From Trichobilharzia regenti (lineage: Eukaryota > Platyhelminthes > Trematoda > Strigeidida > Schistosomatidae): 64,000 bases of DNA. Below, piece by piece: positions 44,662 to 56,399 of this stretch. Each line of letters begins with the position of its first letter. Positions within the stretch are counted from its first letter, which is position 1. The notes under the pieces are model-generated. The model searched no databases and was not told the DNA's origin. It was given only the letters and a program-made list of their open reading frames with translations. Location: positions 39,545,804-39,609,803 of the forward strand of contig OX235262.1 in the NCBI GenBank assembly GCA_944472135.2, given 5' to 3'. The position numbers and the translations under genes are program-made.

Positions 44662-45321
44662 AAAAGCTGGCAGCTTAATATATGTCTAAAACCTGGCCAC
44701 TGTGGTAGTGTGTTATTCCATATTACTTTGTTTATTAGATATATCACAAAGTGAAACAGTAATATTATTTACTGGATAATAGTTTGAAAATCTAATGTAA
44801 CACGGTGGCGGGAGAGATTCATAACTGCAACACGTGTCAGAACAATGATTCAACACCTGTCCGAGACATCTGGAAAATTCTACTACTCCAACAACAAATA
44901 GGACGTTCAAGTGGGAAGCCGTGAGCAGTAGGGTACAACAGGTTGAAGGTGAGGATAATTACTCATCGAAGAAGACATTGCGAAGTGGTTGCGCTATGTC
45001 GTGAATTGGCAGTAGTTAGAATTCATGGACTGCCCAATGGATCGGCTCCCAGTGACTTAATGGTATACAAGCTCGCCTTGTAACCTGAAGGTCCTGGGTT
45101 CGAATCCCGGTGAGTGCGTACTGATGAAGAGTCCCAAACTAGTCTGGCGAAACAGCTGTCCAGTACTCCCTGAAGGTTTTCCAATGGTTCTCTAACTAAT
45201 GTCAGCTCATGATGAAATCCTGTAACCAATCAATAAATTGTGTTCAAACGTCATCCAGAATATACTAATACTGTTTTACTGTGTGATATATCTAATAAAC
45301 AAACTAATATGGAAAAGCTGG
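44662..45321. mobile_element. PLE-terminal palindromic insertion with 9-bp target duplication and nested SINE
   Basis: AAAAGCTGG flanks at 44662-44670 and 45313-45321. Left end TTAATATATGTCTAAAACCT and TTCCATATTACTTTGTTTAT; right end ATAAACAAACTAATATGGAA, inverted. 44795-44895 matches the PLE tail at 612-755. A family C SINE occupies 44905-45235. Same family as 9169-9407 and 830-951. Confidence 0.72.
44905..45235 (+). repeat. tRNA/hammerhead SINE (family C), nearly full length
   Basis: 5' module GAAGCCGTGAGCAGTAGGGT; box A AGTGACTTAATGGTATACAA; perfect box B GGGTTCGAATCCCGG. Hammerhead relic GTACTGATGAAGAGTCCCAA, ACTAGTCTGGCGAAACAGCTGTCC: CTGATGA and GAAA are both present, but extra bases in stem II (AGTCTGG) distort it. 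Tail ATGTCAGCTCATGATGAAAT. Confidence 0.82.
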
Positions 45322-45474
45322 AAAAGTCCGTTTTGTAGCTCTAGATAAATCTTAGATGTAGAGCTTCATTTTTTCAACTACTTCTTCGGTTACTTTTGTT
45401 ACTTATACTTCCAACCTTTTTTTCTGCACAATTGTGTAGGGTCATTATTCACAATCATATCAAGAATACTGTCA

Positions 45475-45475
<1 letters not shown>

Positions 45476-45510
<35 letters not shown>
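45476..45510. repeat. (AT)n microsatellite
   Basis: About seventeen tandem AT units. Confidence 0.9.
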
Positions 45511-45512
<2 letters not shown>

Positions 45513-46195
45513 AAAATAGAAAAGTTTTGAGGTCACTCATGATTTTTTCATGTTAACATGACAAATGAAAGTGTGTATCATGTGTGCAAAGATGTTGAAC
45601 GTCAAACACACACCACATACACACACAAAACAAAAGACATACTAGAGGCAAACATACACTCAGGTCTATTTAACTTTCATCCAGGTCAATGAACCTTGAA
45701 CTCTTATCATCAATTTACGGATTGATAATGACGATGATGACAAAGGAGAGAGAGAGAAAAACACCACATCAGAAAAACAGTATGTGTAGCATGATCTCCT
45801 TTGTGTGTCTCTGTTAAAATTACTATTACTACCATTTTTTTACTATCTTCCATATTTTCATTCAGTATAAATAACAAGCATGATTCAATTGATTCAGATC
45901 ACGCATCATGTAAGGTATTGATTCTCTAAATTGTGATTAAAACAAGATTTAAACAATGACTATTGAACTGATAATTTAATCAAACTAAATGACGCAGAAC
46001 GCTACTCACTTATTTTAAAAGTTAGTCAACTAACTTCAACAGTAGCTTTTATTACTAGCTAAAAAAAACCATCAAGAACATCAGAAGAGGAGAGACACGG
46101 TTTCCACCCCGTTATGAACTTTTCAGTGGTCGCTTTTTTGTCAAAACTTGTAAAATATTAAGTCCAAGATAAAGTGCTTTTTTTAATTTCTTTGC

Positions 46196-46405
46196 TCTCC
46201 GAGTGGCTTCAAGCTTGATCTATGAAGGTTCAGTAACGGTGGTGTTTGGGTTTCTTCACGAGGGTGAGATTACCAGCCTCACACCCGACCTTCCGTCTTT
46301 TCCAGACTCACTATTAGTTAGTCAGTCTTTGAGACAATCGACCTGGAATCGAATCTGCAGCACTTGCATTATTGGTGAGCTGCCTAAGAGCGAACCGCCG
46401 AAGCA
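46196..46405 (-). repeat. tRNA-headed SINE, family B (minus)
   Basis: The 3' end is truncated (CGAGTGGCTTCAAGCTTGAT). Body complement CACACCCGACCTTCCGTCTT; head shows box B complement GGAATCGAATCTGC. Confidence 0.62.
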
Positions 46406-46479
46406 TAGAAAATGATGATCATTTCACGATTTTCAAGAGTTAGTTGATAGGATCTTCATTTGTTTCACGTTTGAACATG

Positions 46480-46655
46480 GAGTGATATCACTTAGAGAAC
46501 TACTGAGAACCACTATGAAGAACTGGACAGCTGTTTCGTCCTAGTTTAGGACTCCTCAGCTATACGCATCTATATTCGCTCCAAGTGTTGAACCCACGAC
46601 CTTAGGGTTGCGAGGTCAAGGTCGATGACCATTCAGCTATTGAGATAGAATCCAT
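46480..46655 (-). repeat. tRNA/hammerhead SINE (family C), minus copy of a pair
   Basis: Hammerhead relic on the minus strand at 46521-46567: TAGCTGAGGAGTCCTAAACT, AGGACGAAACAGCTGTCC. The core CUGAGGA differs from consensus by one base. Stem II (GTCC/GGAC), GAAA and stem III (ACAG/CTGT) are intact: the best core among the SINEs. Box B region GGGTTCAACACTTGG is changed. Confidence 0.72.
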
Positions 46656-46714
46656 CAAACAGTGAAAATGAATCTGATGCTCATTGATGGTTGACTACAG
46701 CACTAAATCACCTG

Positions 46715-46850
46715 AATAACATTTTATTTTGATAAACCACACAGTGTTATACAGTATACTATACAACGCCGTGTGATTTATCAGAACAAAATCTTATCGA
46801 TAATGGAGTCATACTCTACCATAGTGCCCAAGTTATATACTGATATCAAA
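46715..46850. repeat. PLE-terminal fragment
   Basis: CACAGTGTTATACAGTATAC and its near mirror, then ACCATAGTGCCCAAGTTATA, resemble the 3' end at 870-950. Confidence 0.5.
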
Positions 46851-46854
46851 GTCA

Positions 46855-47010
46855 CCTGAAGGTTTAGTGGAAAGTCGTGAACAGTAGAGTTGGATGTGAG
46901 GAAAAATACTGGCCTATGATATTAGCTAGCTGTCGCGCTGAACTCATGAATTTTCAGAACTTAGAATTCAGGGTTCACTGAATTACTGCCCACGCGGCTA
47001 AATAACTGAC
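46855..47010 (+). repeat. Family C SINE, 5' module only (plus copy of a pair)
   Basis: GAAAGTCGTGAACAGTAGAG and the GGCTAAATAACTGACGTGCC stretch are recognisable; the hammerhead part is missing. Confidence 0.5.
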
Positions 47011-47919
47011 GTGCCTGACCTATTGACTTGGCGGTCTCAAATTATTGAGTCTGCGACTTTGCCTGTCACTCTTGAGAATGAACCATGTTAATCTCCTCTG
47101 CATCCTTCCAAATTTAGTATATGCTCCAATGAGTCCCACAGATTGTATGTTCTCCATTTCATCACTTGACTGATACCCAATGATCTCAAATGCTTATAAC
47201 CTCATTAGGCTATCTCATTTCATTGAGTCTGACCTTTCATCGTTTTGAATTAGACCTCCAGGCAATCCGTTAACTAAATGATTATGATCAGGGCAGCAGA
47301 CTGAAATTAAATCACTGATGTTCTTTTAGCGGGGTGCAGGATTTTGATTAGTTTTCGCAGGCTGGTTGCCATTTCCATTCATGTTTAATTACTTGGTATT
47401 AATTGCATTTCGTCGGACGTTTCTGAGCTGTAGTCCTTTAGCTAGGAGAATACTCATCGCAAGGCAGTTTAATATTTAAATCAAGCACCTGGAGGTCTTG
47501 ATTTGTGAAATCTTACCCTTATCATTACACATAACTGCAATATCTATTAGTATTATTATTATTTTTATCATTATTGTTACTATTACTCTTTATTATGCTT
47601 CTGGTCATTCTTACCATGACAACTTAGAGTGTGCCAACATTGTTTTTTTGTTGAAATTTTTAATCATAAAACAGCTGAGTAGTATGTTCACACTTCAAAG
47701 GTAGTTAATATCATCTTGAATTTTATAATTATATTTTTGTTACCGTGTTCATTTACGTTTGCGTGTCTTAATAAAAGGTCAATCAACGCATTGATATCAG
47801 TTATCTGTCACAATATATGTATAAAATAACCAGGTCATAAGCTCTTCGTTTATCTGTGAATTCGGTAAATTCTCTTTTATCGACAGTTATTTTCTCACCT
47901 AAAATTTATTATCTGAATC

Positions 47920-48110
47920 AACATCAGTTAGACAGCCATTAAAAACCAGGAAGCTTACTGGTCAGTTACTTCGTCCTAGTGTAGGGTTCTTCAGGAGTGG
48001 GCGACCACGACTCAACAAGCCATCGAATACAGGACCTGTTGACAAGTCAATCAATGTGCTGGAATCCAATAACCTGTGCACTCTAAGCTCTGTCATTATG
48101 CGATGTAATC
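47920..48110 (-). repeat. Family C SINE, minus copy of a pair, degraded
   Basis: Minus strand: CTCCTGAAGAACCCTACACT, AGGACGAAGTAACTGACC. The hammerhead outline survives (CUGAAGA) but GAAA is GAAG. Confidence 0.55.
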
Positions 48111-48219
48111 CCTAGTTGACATAGGTCGGTGACGAAATCTACCATGAAATAAATCAAACCTCTGCTTTGGGATCCACGAACCGTAATTTTACAGACACTT
48201 ATACTTACATAAATAGCCT

Positions 48220-48375
48220 TATTGAAAACCTAAGTGGTAGTTACTGAGTTCTCCTGCAGTACCTGGGTTTCATTCATGCTGGGATCATGAGTGAGTAATG
48301 CTGGAGAGTACCAGACTAGAATGAAACAGCTGTGCACTACTTCTTGATTTGGTGGGTTCCCTAAGTGATATGTCA
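48220..48375 (+). repeat. Family C SINE, plus copy of a pair, degraded
   Basis: AGTACCTGGGTTTCATTCAT marks the box B region. GAGAGTACCAGACTAGAATG, AAACAGCTGTGCACTAC is the hammerhead tail with a lost core. Confidence 0.5.
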
Positions 48376-49374
48376 TACCATGATTACCTGAAACCAGTCA
48401 AATCACTCTAAACCTACATCTGTTATTAACCTTATTACTACCCTCCACTGGAAAAGCACTCAGTCCTTTGATGCTATCAATATAATAAAGGAGAATGGTT
48501 TATACAGAAATTCTTATTAGAAATCTGTTGGCTTGAAGTGATTCAGTTGACTGAGCTGTATGTAACCGGATGCACCTCTGATGAGCGAAACGGAAGTCAG
48601 GTATTTAGGTCACTTCTATATAGTATTGATTTACGTAAGTGATTTTCAATTTCATGAAAACACATTGAAACTTAGCCAGAAATATGGTTATACAGAGTTA
48701 TCGATTTGTTATTCCGTCCAGATTTACACTGCATTTACAATCGCTTCAATCTGTTATAGCCTAAAATTTTCTGAGATAGCGCAAAATAAGGAAACTTGGT
48801 ACGTGGTTTCTGTTTTCTTCCAGTTTCAGAATGCGAAGCCGGCGGTTTCCGAATTATTAGTCAGAACGTCTAACATTTGAGTTGACATGGTTAACCATAC
48901 CATAAATAGAGGGACTTCTTAATTACCCACAGATGTAACAACTTGTTTTCAACCAGCTGTTCATCAGTGTATATTCTAGTTCATGAATTGCTTGATTTTC
49001 TAGCAAGAAGCCATACACTTAACGTAAAAGTGGTATTTGATCATTGTCATAGAACATAATTGCACGATGGATAAATTTATTCCATGGAGAACACATTGAG
49101 TAATGCAGTATTAATAACTGGATGATATTGGGGAGCACAATTTATTGTTCATAATCATATTCCTACGTACTTAGACAACTTTATAATTAGCTTTATGCAG
49201 GATTTGTCGGTTTAAGAATTCAATAAATTCAATTACGAGAAGTAATATCATTAAATAAATTCTATGTATTGATTATGTAGTTAAATGTACAGATCAATTA
49301 GATTACTGGAACGCAGGTATTTCAGTCTTAATCTACGACGACTGTTCGTGAATAAAAGTTCGATCGTTGCCATG

Positions 49375-49795
49375 TATTAACTTGCATGTAAGCACACAAT
49401 ACGTTGAGTTACGCTGCCGTCAGGCAGCTATGCGGATTCGGAACATTCTTAAATACAAAACAAGTAATGTAGAGCAAAATTATTTAATCAAAATTAGACC
49501 ATAAGAACTACCTCAGAATTAGATGGAATATGCACAATAAGGTGGGATCAAAACTCTGTCCATAAGAATCATATACTACAATTCCAGCAGACAGCTGAAG
49601 GTCAGAATCACCTTAACTCAATCAAACAAAATCACGGTTGTAAACCAGCACAACAATATCATCACAAAACCTCAAAGAGAAGCATTAAAATTAAGGGTTG
49701 ACGGAGAACGAAGACAAGTAATAAGGACTGAGTTGACAAATAATGTGGAAACGTCAAAACAATGATATACAGTCAAGGAGAAAAAATAGTAATGA
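49375..49795 (+). repeat. Dispersed repeat, copy 1 (family unknown)
   Basis: Shares, in the same order, GGTGGGATCAAAACTCTGTC, CAGACAGCTGAAGGT and the run AAACAAAATCAC with 61440-62090. No coding potential recognised. Confidence 0.75.
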
Positions 49796-50939
49796 TAACC
49801 AAGTTAGTTGGAATGTCTAAATAAGCAGGGAGATCGTTCAGGAGGGGTTTTCCAAACACTTACTCAGTTAAATCTATCAGTCTATGTTATACCAAATAAA
49901 CTATTGATGAGTCCTGTTAAGAACAAAACATACATTCAGTTTTCCTCTATTTTCAGTGCTACACAATCTGTCAACATAGTGGTACAGATGTGTAAGTATG
50001 GTAAGCATTGGAAATATGAATTAAGATACAGGTGAATGGGAAGCGCAGTGTATTTCGTTATTTGTGAGATTTCCCGTTAAGTAGTGTTACTACTACCATT
50101 AATTACATACATATTTCTTTTCGACTTATATGTACGGTAGTTAGATATATGAGTGTATACAGGCCTTGTAGAAAAGTAACACACACCACTAGTGTTTTTG
50201 GGTTAGTTCACCTCTTCTCTGTGTGTGTTTGTGTTTCCATTCCTGTCGCCTTACATTGTTAACTTTGTGAATAATATTTACTGTTAAATGCTTAAAGCAT
50301 AAATAACAATTATATGCACACATACATAAAAATTGGTCTATTATTGGGTGCTTCTTGTCTCTTCTATTCACTAAATATAGTTCCTCCGTTTTAAGTCTCT
50401 CTCAACACTTTCACACCACTCTTCTTACAACTGTTAACTGGATTCGCTTTCCCCACTCTCTATATTCCAATCTATTCTGATAGCATTTACAAGGGGTATC
50501 TGTCACCCTGCTGTAAATTAATTCCTCCTAAATCTCATTAACGGTACCCACCAAATTTGATGAAATATATATATCAGTTTTACAGATGAAGGAATCGTAT
50601 GCTTTACTGCATGGAAGTGACTTGTTATTTTGGCAGGAAACAAGTTTACAAACCACTCGTTTCATTATGTTCATTGTTCTGTTGGATGATAAAAACGTGA
50701 TTTTCGGATTTATTATTTAACTACTTTCTTAAGCAACAGTAGTATGAGACTTATACGCAAAATATCCTATGCGTGGTTTCTACTAATTTATACCGCCGAC
50801 ACTGTAGTCTAAAGTTGTTTGACTTAATTTTCTGTTTTCTGCTGACCGATTATATATGTCCGAAATGTTCTGTATCTGCCATTATGTCGGCTCCTAATAC
50901 TGACGCGTCGACGATGTTTGAGGACTGATGTGTTATTAT

Positions 50940-51130
50940 TGGGTGGATTGCACAAGTGGTGGCTCAAGTGGCCCATCTGTCTTTGGCGTTTGAACGACAG
51001 ATGCAGCCTTCACATCTCAGAGTTAACGCCATCACTCACTGAGAATTCAAGCTTGTCTAGATGAAGAGTTCCATATAGGACGAAGTGCGCATCCTGGGTC
51101 CCAATGCTAGTCACCATACACGAAAATAAA
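50940..51130 (+). repeat. Sm-alpha-like repeat with hammerhead relic (family D)
   Basis: Lead-in GTGGATTGCACAAGTGGTGG matches 7475; the core reads TCTAGATGAAGAGTTCCATA, TAGGACGAAGTGCGCATCCT, then GGGTCCCAATGCTAGTC. Stem III ACGCGCGT is now GTGCGCAT and GAAA is GAAG. Confidence 0.65.
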
Positions 51131-51969
51131 TATATTCTATATCTTGGCTCTTCAAAATTATTTAAAAAATATCAAGACACAGCTTAGCTGAAAAGTTTAT
51201 TGCCTTCTGGTTGGGTAGTCAGTGGTAGCTGTGGTTAGATACACCAATATTTTCTCACACAAACTGTTTTAAATATCAGTATGGTTTCCTCACGATGAAC
51301 TCGAAAGCTTCTCATTCGGATGGTGATAAGTTGTCAGACATGTCCTGTTATCTAGAGAATTGGTCACACACGTTCGGCTGTTTTAAAAGGACACAGGAAG
51401 CAACACTTCAGATGAAGAAGTGTGTTGACTTCTCTGAGGAAATATACTTCTAGTATCCAATAAATTTGCTCTACAGAACACGAACCGCTATCAAAAATTT
51501 CATTTATAAAACATATTGACAGCAGTCGAGTACTTCTATTCAGAACAGTTACTAGAAATAATTGTGGAAAATGTTTTCGATCAAGAAGAGTTCAGCAGAC
51601 ATATAAACTCAATGGCAAAAGAGTTAATTAGATCCGCTAAGACTACTGAATTGAACACATATCTTTGACTAACTGATTAGTTCAGTAGGCACTTTCACTA
51701 ACATACAAACTTCCTCATCTCACTTTTCGTCCTTTGCAGTATAAAGGGCTGTGAACACCTTTCATGGTGTAAGCGTATTCTTCCCATCATGCTTAATGCA
51801 TTATCCTTAATAATCACCATAACTGTCTAATTTATAATACCCACTGATTAATTCTTACAGATCAAATTGCTTGCCCTTTGTTGACATGATGACTCCTAAT
51901 ATGGACACGTCCATGATATCTGAGAAATAAAGTAATGTTATTTTGCTTGATATTGAGTAGTAGTAGAAT

Positions 51970-52135
51970 CTAGGTAGTGCATTTCGTCCTACCCATAACT
52001 CATCATTCGGATTTGGAAACACCATCATTTACTTACTGGGTAGATTGTTGGTACATCCAGAGGACGAGTGCTAAATAGGACGAAATGCGCATGTTAGATT
52101 GCATTGGTAGTCATTATCAAGAGGAATAACAGTAA
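51970..52135. repeat. Two Sm-alpha-like hammerhead relics, inverted to each other
   Basis: Minus copy around 51977-52015 (complement of TTTCGTCCTACCCATAACTC, ATCATTCGG). Plus copy at 52059-52115: ATCCAGAGGACGAGTGCTAA, ATAGGACGAAATGCGCATGT, TAGATTGCATTGG. The plus copy keeps GAAA, stem III (ATGCGCAT) and stem I. It ends 110 bp before the micro-exon. Confidence 0.6.
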
Positions 52136-52244
52136 TCATTATTATTATTCATTATTATTACTACTATTCATGAATAAGATGCGAAAGTGTTTATAACTTT
52201 TTTGCGAACATTGTCACTGATTTGTTTTTCTTTCTCCCTTCCAG

Positions 52245-52284
52245 CTAACCCTGCAATGCCACCATTTTTCCCGCTTCAAACTGG
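52245..52284 (+). CDS. RBM24: Micro-exon 3 of the RBM24/RBM38-like gene (post-RRM linker)
   Basis: This 40-nt exon has a strong pyrimidine tract and CAG acceptor (TTTCTCCCTTCCAG) and a GTAAGA donor. Joining it to the single leftover base of exon 2 keeps the frame open. It reads T-NPAMPPFFPLQTG, 13 codons plus 2 bases. A proline/aromatic linker after the RRM is typical of the family, and the ending LQTG matches the vertebrate RBM38 linker (KPRSLQTGFAIGV). Schistosome genes are known for very short internal exons. I judge it from splice signals, phase and peptide character, since the linker is poorly conserved. I see no downstream exon before the window ends. Confidence 0.82.
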
Positions 52285-52769
52285 GTAAGATAGACAGTTA
52301 AACAGTAAATTTTGATTGTCAAATATCATTAGATTTTATTTTCATTTCACTTGGAATGTTTACCTTACTTAAGCACTATCTACAAACTGAATGACGTCTA
52401 CATCTGTGTATTACCCTAGTGAAACAGGAAGACCAACTTTTTATCGCCTTTAACGAATAGGCCTTTAAAGTGGCTCTAAAACTGTTTCAAACTTTAAAGC
52501 GTAGCCCTTCCTCCCTACTGATACTTCAGAGATTTCATATATGCCAAACGATCAGTTCAAAGTCTAAAATTCTATACTTTTGTGAAATCGTATTTCGAGG
52601 GTGACCGATGAAAATTTGAAATTTCATACACAAACTTTCTTTAATGAATTTGAACCAAGTAATGATAACAACAGGCACAGATCCGGGTTAAAAACAAGGG
52701 ACTCACATCATTTCGCTGATTGGTTTCGTGTCAAGTGACCACAACCTGGATAATAATAATTATTATTTC

Positions 52770-53145
52770 AAGTATTGGTTTTTTAGGGATTTTGTTTGAT
52801 TGCATGGAGGATTTCATCATGAGCTGACGTCAGCAGGATGTAGCAAGTTGAAGGTGAGGATAGTTACTTATCGAAGAAGATATTGAGAAGTGGTCGCGCT
52901 ATGTCGTGAATTAACAGAAGTTAGAACTCATGGACTGGCCATTGGATCGGGTCCTATTGACTGTTGAATGGTCTATGAGCTCACCGCCTTGTAACCAGAA
53001 GGTCCTGGGTTGGAACGCTGGCGGTGAGTGCGTACTGATAAAGACTCTCAAACTGGTCTGACGAAACAGCTGTCCAGTACTCTCAGTTGGTTTTCCAGTG
53101 GTTCTTTAACCGATGTCAGCTCATGATGAAATCCTCCGTCCAATT
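52770..53145 (+). repeat. tRNA/hammerhead SINE (family C)
   Basis: An inverted tail scrap (52797-52830, GATTTCATCATGAGCTGACG) precedes a full-length plus copy. Box A is altered (ATTGACTGTTGAATGGTCTA); box B GGGTTGGAACGCTGG. Hammerhead relic GTACTGATAAAGACTCTCAA, ACTGGTCTGACGAAACAGCTGTCC. Tail ATGTCAGCTCATGATGAAAT. Confidence 0.7.
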
Positions 53146-53147
53146 AT

Positions 53148-53435
53148 TATTCCCTTGAGTTTCTAGTGGAGTATATGGTTCCACCAGCACACCTCCATTT
53201 CACCCTGTTCTCTTAAGTCCGCCTTATCTGGTTTCATAACTGTCCATAATCTTTGGTTCCCTGCTCAAATGATCTCCTCCATATCACCTTTGAACTCACG
53301 TCCAACTAGTTGTTTCCTGCTCACATTTCACTCTACGACCTAGAGTGTGATGTCACTCACTGGTCTAATCAGCGTATGTTCAAACCGTCTCCATTTCCTT
53401 CAATCATATTTGTTGGGCAATCGATCCTGAAAGCT
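53148..53435 (-). repeat. Non-LTR retrotransposon tail (minus)
   Basis: TATTCCCTTGAGTTTCTAGT marks the 3' end; the rest follows 53990-54180 in order (TGTTCTCTTAAGTCCGCC, TTTCATAACTGTCCATAATC). Confidence 0.6.
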
Positions 53436-53974
53436 GAATAATATTGAAAGTTAATAGTTTTATCACAATGTTAATGTGTTTCATTTCATAGGAGTAACAC
53501 GGTGACGATATAGGATACCTCTAAATAACCAAGTATGAGCTAGTGCGACTAACATACGAGTGTAAACAAAGCGTGTCTGATATGGTGGGCCATATATACG
53601 AGCATAAAATCATAAAATTTTGCAAATCTTTACATTTAGCTTTGAAACTTAATCATTAGATATGACTATTAAGTCACATTTTCTGCCAGAGACCGGCAAG
53701 AGCTCTGAATCCATTCAAATCAATAACTGACCAAAATGTTTACACTTTATAATTCACTACGATCCAAGTAAACCCATCGGAGAAATAAATGTCGACCAAT
53801 AATTAAGAAAGCTCACAGTATATAAATGAATTGAAATGTCAAGTTCAAAAGGTTAAATGAAATTCCAGTAATCATATATGTAATACAATTGAAGATTCTC
53901 AAAAATAAAAAGTGGAGGGAAGAGTAGCAACAATACTGTTTGTAGTGTATAAATTATAAAATTGGGTTAACCAT

Positions 53975-55377
53975 TATTATTATTATTTCCTCAGGTTCCT
54001 AGTGGGACATAGGGCTTCAACAACACATCTCCACTTTCTTCTATTTTCTGCTGTCCTCTTCAGCTGGGTCAACCATTGACCATAATCTGTCATCTCCTCC
54101 TCCCCAACACACAATCTCCGGCACTCGTCGATTTCCATTCGGATTCTACTCGAGTCTTGGCCTGCGTTGCTCGCGATGTCATATTTTTCGAGCAGTTGGC
54201 TCTTGGCTGGTTTGTTACCAGAGTTTCTTGTTGCATATTCTTTCTGGCCATTTGATCTTCAGTATGCAGCCAGAGAAGGCAGCTGTTGATAAAAGTCTGC
54301 AACTGATTGTTGGAAATCCTTTTCGTGACACTCTGGCCAAGTTTCTGACCCGTATAGAAGGACCGACTCCACATTGGTGTTGAAAATGCGAATCTTGTTC
54401 CTTATGTTGAGTGAAGCAGAAGATTTCCAAACTGGTTGCAGGTTGATGAAGGTGTATCTCGCCTTTCCAATTCTGGCTGGTTTCGATATTTTCATCCGTT
54501 CCGACTGCCTCTGGTTGAAACAATGCTTCCTAGATAAGTGAAGGAGACGATATCTTCTAAATCTCTCTCGTTGATAGTGATTGGTGCTGGTTGTTTATCT
54601 TCATCACCTCCTTCTTCTCTATGTTCACCTGTAGTCCTGTCTTCCTTGACTGCTTCTCCAGGCAGTTTGTTGGCTTTCCTCTGAAAGTCTTCGAGTTTGT
54701 GTGATATTAGACATATATCATCCACAGGAGAAATTCAGATCTTCTAGAGTCTTCTTATCGGTGGTCCAGTGTATTCTTGACTCCTCGCTCCCCACAGTCT
54801 GACGCATAATCCAGTCCACCACAATTATGATTATCACCGTTGATAATAGGCTGAAAGCCTTGTCTTACTCCTGGATTCACTTCAAATGCCTCGCTGAGTT
54901 CCCTGTTATGGATCACCTGACACTTGGCATTGTCATATAGACAGCTGTTGAATGAGGTTGATAAAGATTTGTGCACTGCACACCATAGTATTGCAGCAGT
55001 CTCAAAATCACTTATGAGTCAACAATTTCGAAGTCCTTTACGAAGTAGATGAATCTGACGTAGAGGTTTAACTGCTATTCTTTGCTTTGTTCGATGACAA
55101 TGCGTACAGTTGCAATTTGATCAGCACTTGATTTGCCTTTCCTGAATCCAGCTTGTTCCGTCTGGCAGAGTTCTGTATTCTGTACGTCTATGATTCCATC
55201 CAGGGTTATGCGACTTAGAAGAGCTAAGTTTCCAAGGTTTTTGAGTAGTTGGTAAGAGATGAAGACGAAATAAAATGTATTTGTGTTATCCTGCTCCGTG
55301 TGTTGTGTCTGTCATTGCTTCCCTTATAGTGTCCGAACTCTGTTCTCTAAGTTATTTGTCCAAATTTCGTAGCTGAG

Positions 55378-55420
<43 letters not shown>
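53975..55420 (-). pseudogene. RTE/SR2-like non-LTR retrotransposon: RT and C-terminal domain, decayed
   Basis: Minus-strand pieces in order (from 55200 downward): EQAGFRKGKSSADQIATVRI, VRFIYFVKDFEIVDS, FEVNPGVRQG, DDICLISHKLEDFQRKANKL, PITINERDLEDIVSFTYLGS, IVSTRGSRNG, KARYTFINLQPVWKSSASLN, IRNKIRIFNTNVESVLLYGS, ETWPECHEK. These are RT motifs of RTE-clade elements: the GFRKG and NPGVRQG blocks, the DD of motif C (preceded by M rather than A/F-A) and the YLGS block. Frameshifts and stops break the chain. The 3' end (53990-54020, GTGGGACATAGGGCTTCAAC) is the tail seen in many other copies. The apurinic endonuclease domain is missing, so it is 5'-truncated. Confidence 0.82.

Positions 55421-55438
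<18 letters not shown>
55380..55438. repeat. (AT)n microsatellite, longest in the window
   Basis: About 29 tandem AT units, immediately next to the truncated end of the retrotransposon at 53975-55375. Confidence 0.93.
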
Positions 55439-55439
<1 letters not shown>

Positions 55440-55440
<1 letters not shown>

Positions 55441-55805
55441 GCCTTGGGTTTCTAGTAGGACATCGTTATTTCTCTGTAGTTCATTTGAGCTGACTCCACT
55501 ACTGCCCGTAAGCTTTCATTCCCTCCTCACACGATCTTCTCGATGTCACCCGTGTAACTCATCCTATGCCATTTTCCTTCCTTCAACTCAAGGGTGTGGC
55601 GCGTGATGTCAGTTAACGCTTTTATCCATTTTCTTCTGCTCATTTGTTGAGCTTTAAGTACTCAACTGGTTCACTGCTTTAGTTCTGTGTTCATAATGTA
55701 TTCTAGCCATCTCATCTTCAGTTTCGATTGAAGACAGCTGCTAACGAAAGTTTTCAGCTTGTCAGAAAGGCCTTCTATGGCACTCACCCCTAGTCTCTGG
55801 GCGGT
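55440..55805 (-). repeat. Non-LTR retrotransposon tail (minus)
   Basis: CCTTGGGTTTCTAGTAGGAC is the 3' end; it continues as at 53990-54330, including GAAGACAGCTGCTAACGAAA. Confidence 0.6.
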
Positions 55806-56399
55806 ATGGAGGCCCTGCATATGTACGCTGCTTGCCATAAACACTTATTTATTGACAGACGTTTCTAAGCTTCTTTGTTTACTACTTAAAACTGCCTCTA
55901 CCATGAATAAATTGAAGTCATCAGTTCAAATCAATAAATCAATAAAGCATGTTAAATTAATTAATGACATTTAACAAGCAATTTTGTGATTTTAAACTGA
56001 GCAATGAATCAAATTACATGTTTGATGTATTACCTTATTATGCTACACCTGTGACTGGCTTTGAATTACAAAGCTTCTGTGCCCTTATCAAAGTCATCAG
56101 AAGACACCCAAACAAACACACAAACACAGAGACTCATATAAGTAGGAGCTATACCATAACACTCAAAATTCCGTCTACAATCCGTGGATTATTCTTAGAA
56201 ATCTTACTCTGCTGATGTTGGTTCTTAATAGCTAAATAGTCATGAGTTGGGAAATACTATCTACGAAATATATCCCGTGAACCTAAAAAGTGAGTTAAAG
56301 GGATACATGGTGATACAAAATTACATCAGATTTACCAGGATTTCCAGTCTGTCTGCCTGTCAGTGATAAATTTTCCGACGATAGGCTGACCACCAAATT

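Larger units (their letters stand above)
19907..52244 (+). other. Intron 2 of the RBM24/RBM38-like gene (about 32.3 kb)
   Basis: Runs from the GTAAGT donor after exon 2 to the acceptor before the micro-exon; its repeats are listed separately. Gene-free stretches with nothing I could assign include 19907-20400, 21660-21950, 22670-22880, 23010-23470, 24070-25250, 25650-26820, 27300-27730, 32760-34880, 36800-37380, 37480-38690, 39560-39940, 45320-46190, 47020-47910, 48380-49370, 49800-50940 and 51130-51970. They contain microsatellites (GT at 24819-24838; AT at 37851-37881 and 45476-45510). Confidence 0.85.

Noticed and set aside
48581..48880. 99-aa ORF as a candidate gene
   Set aside because: No recognisable domain, no splice or promoter context, and length is within chance for 64 kb of AT-rich sequence.
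55248..55290. Hammerhead motif near GAGATGAAGACGAAATAAAATG
   Set aside because: GACGAAATAAAA resembles the PLE hammerhead 3' half, but there is no CUGANGA box at the right distance and no closing stems.
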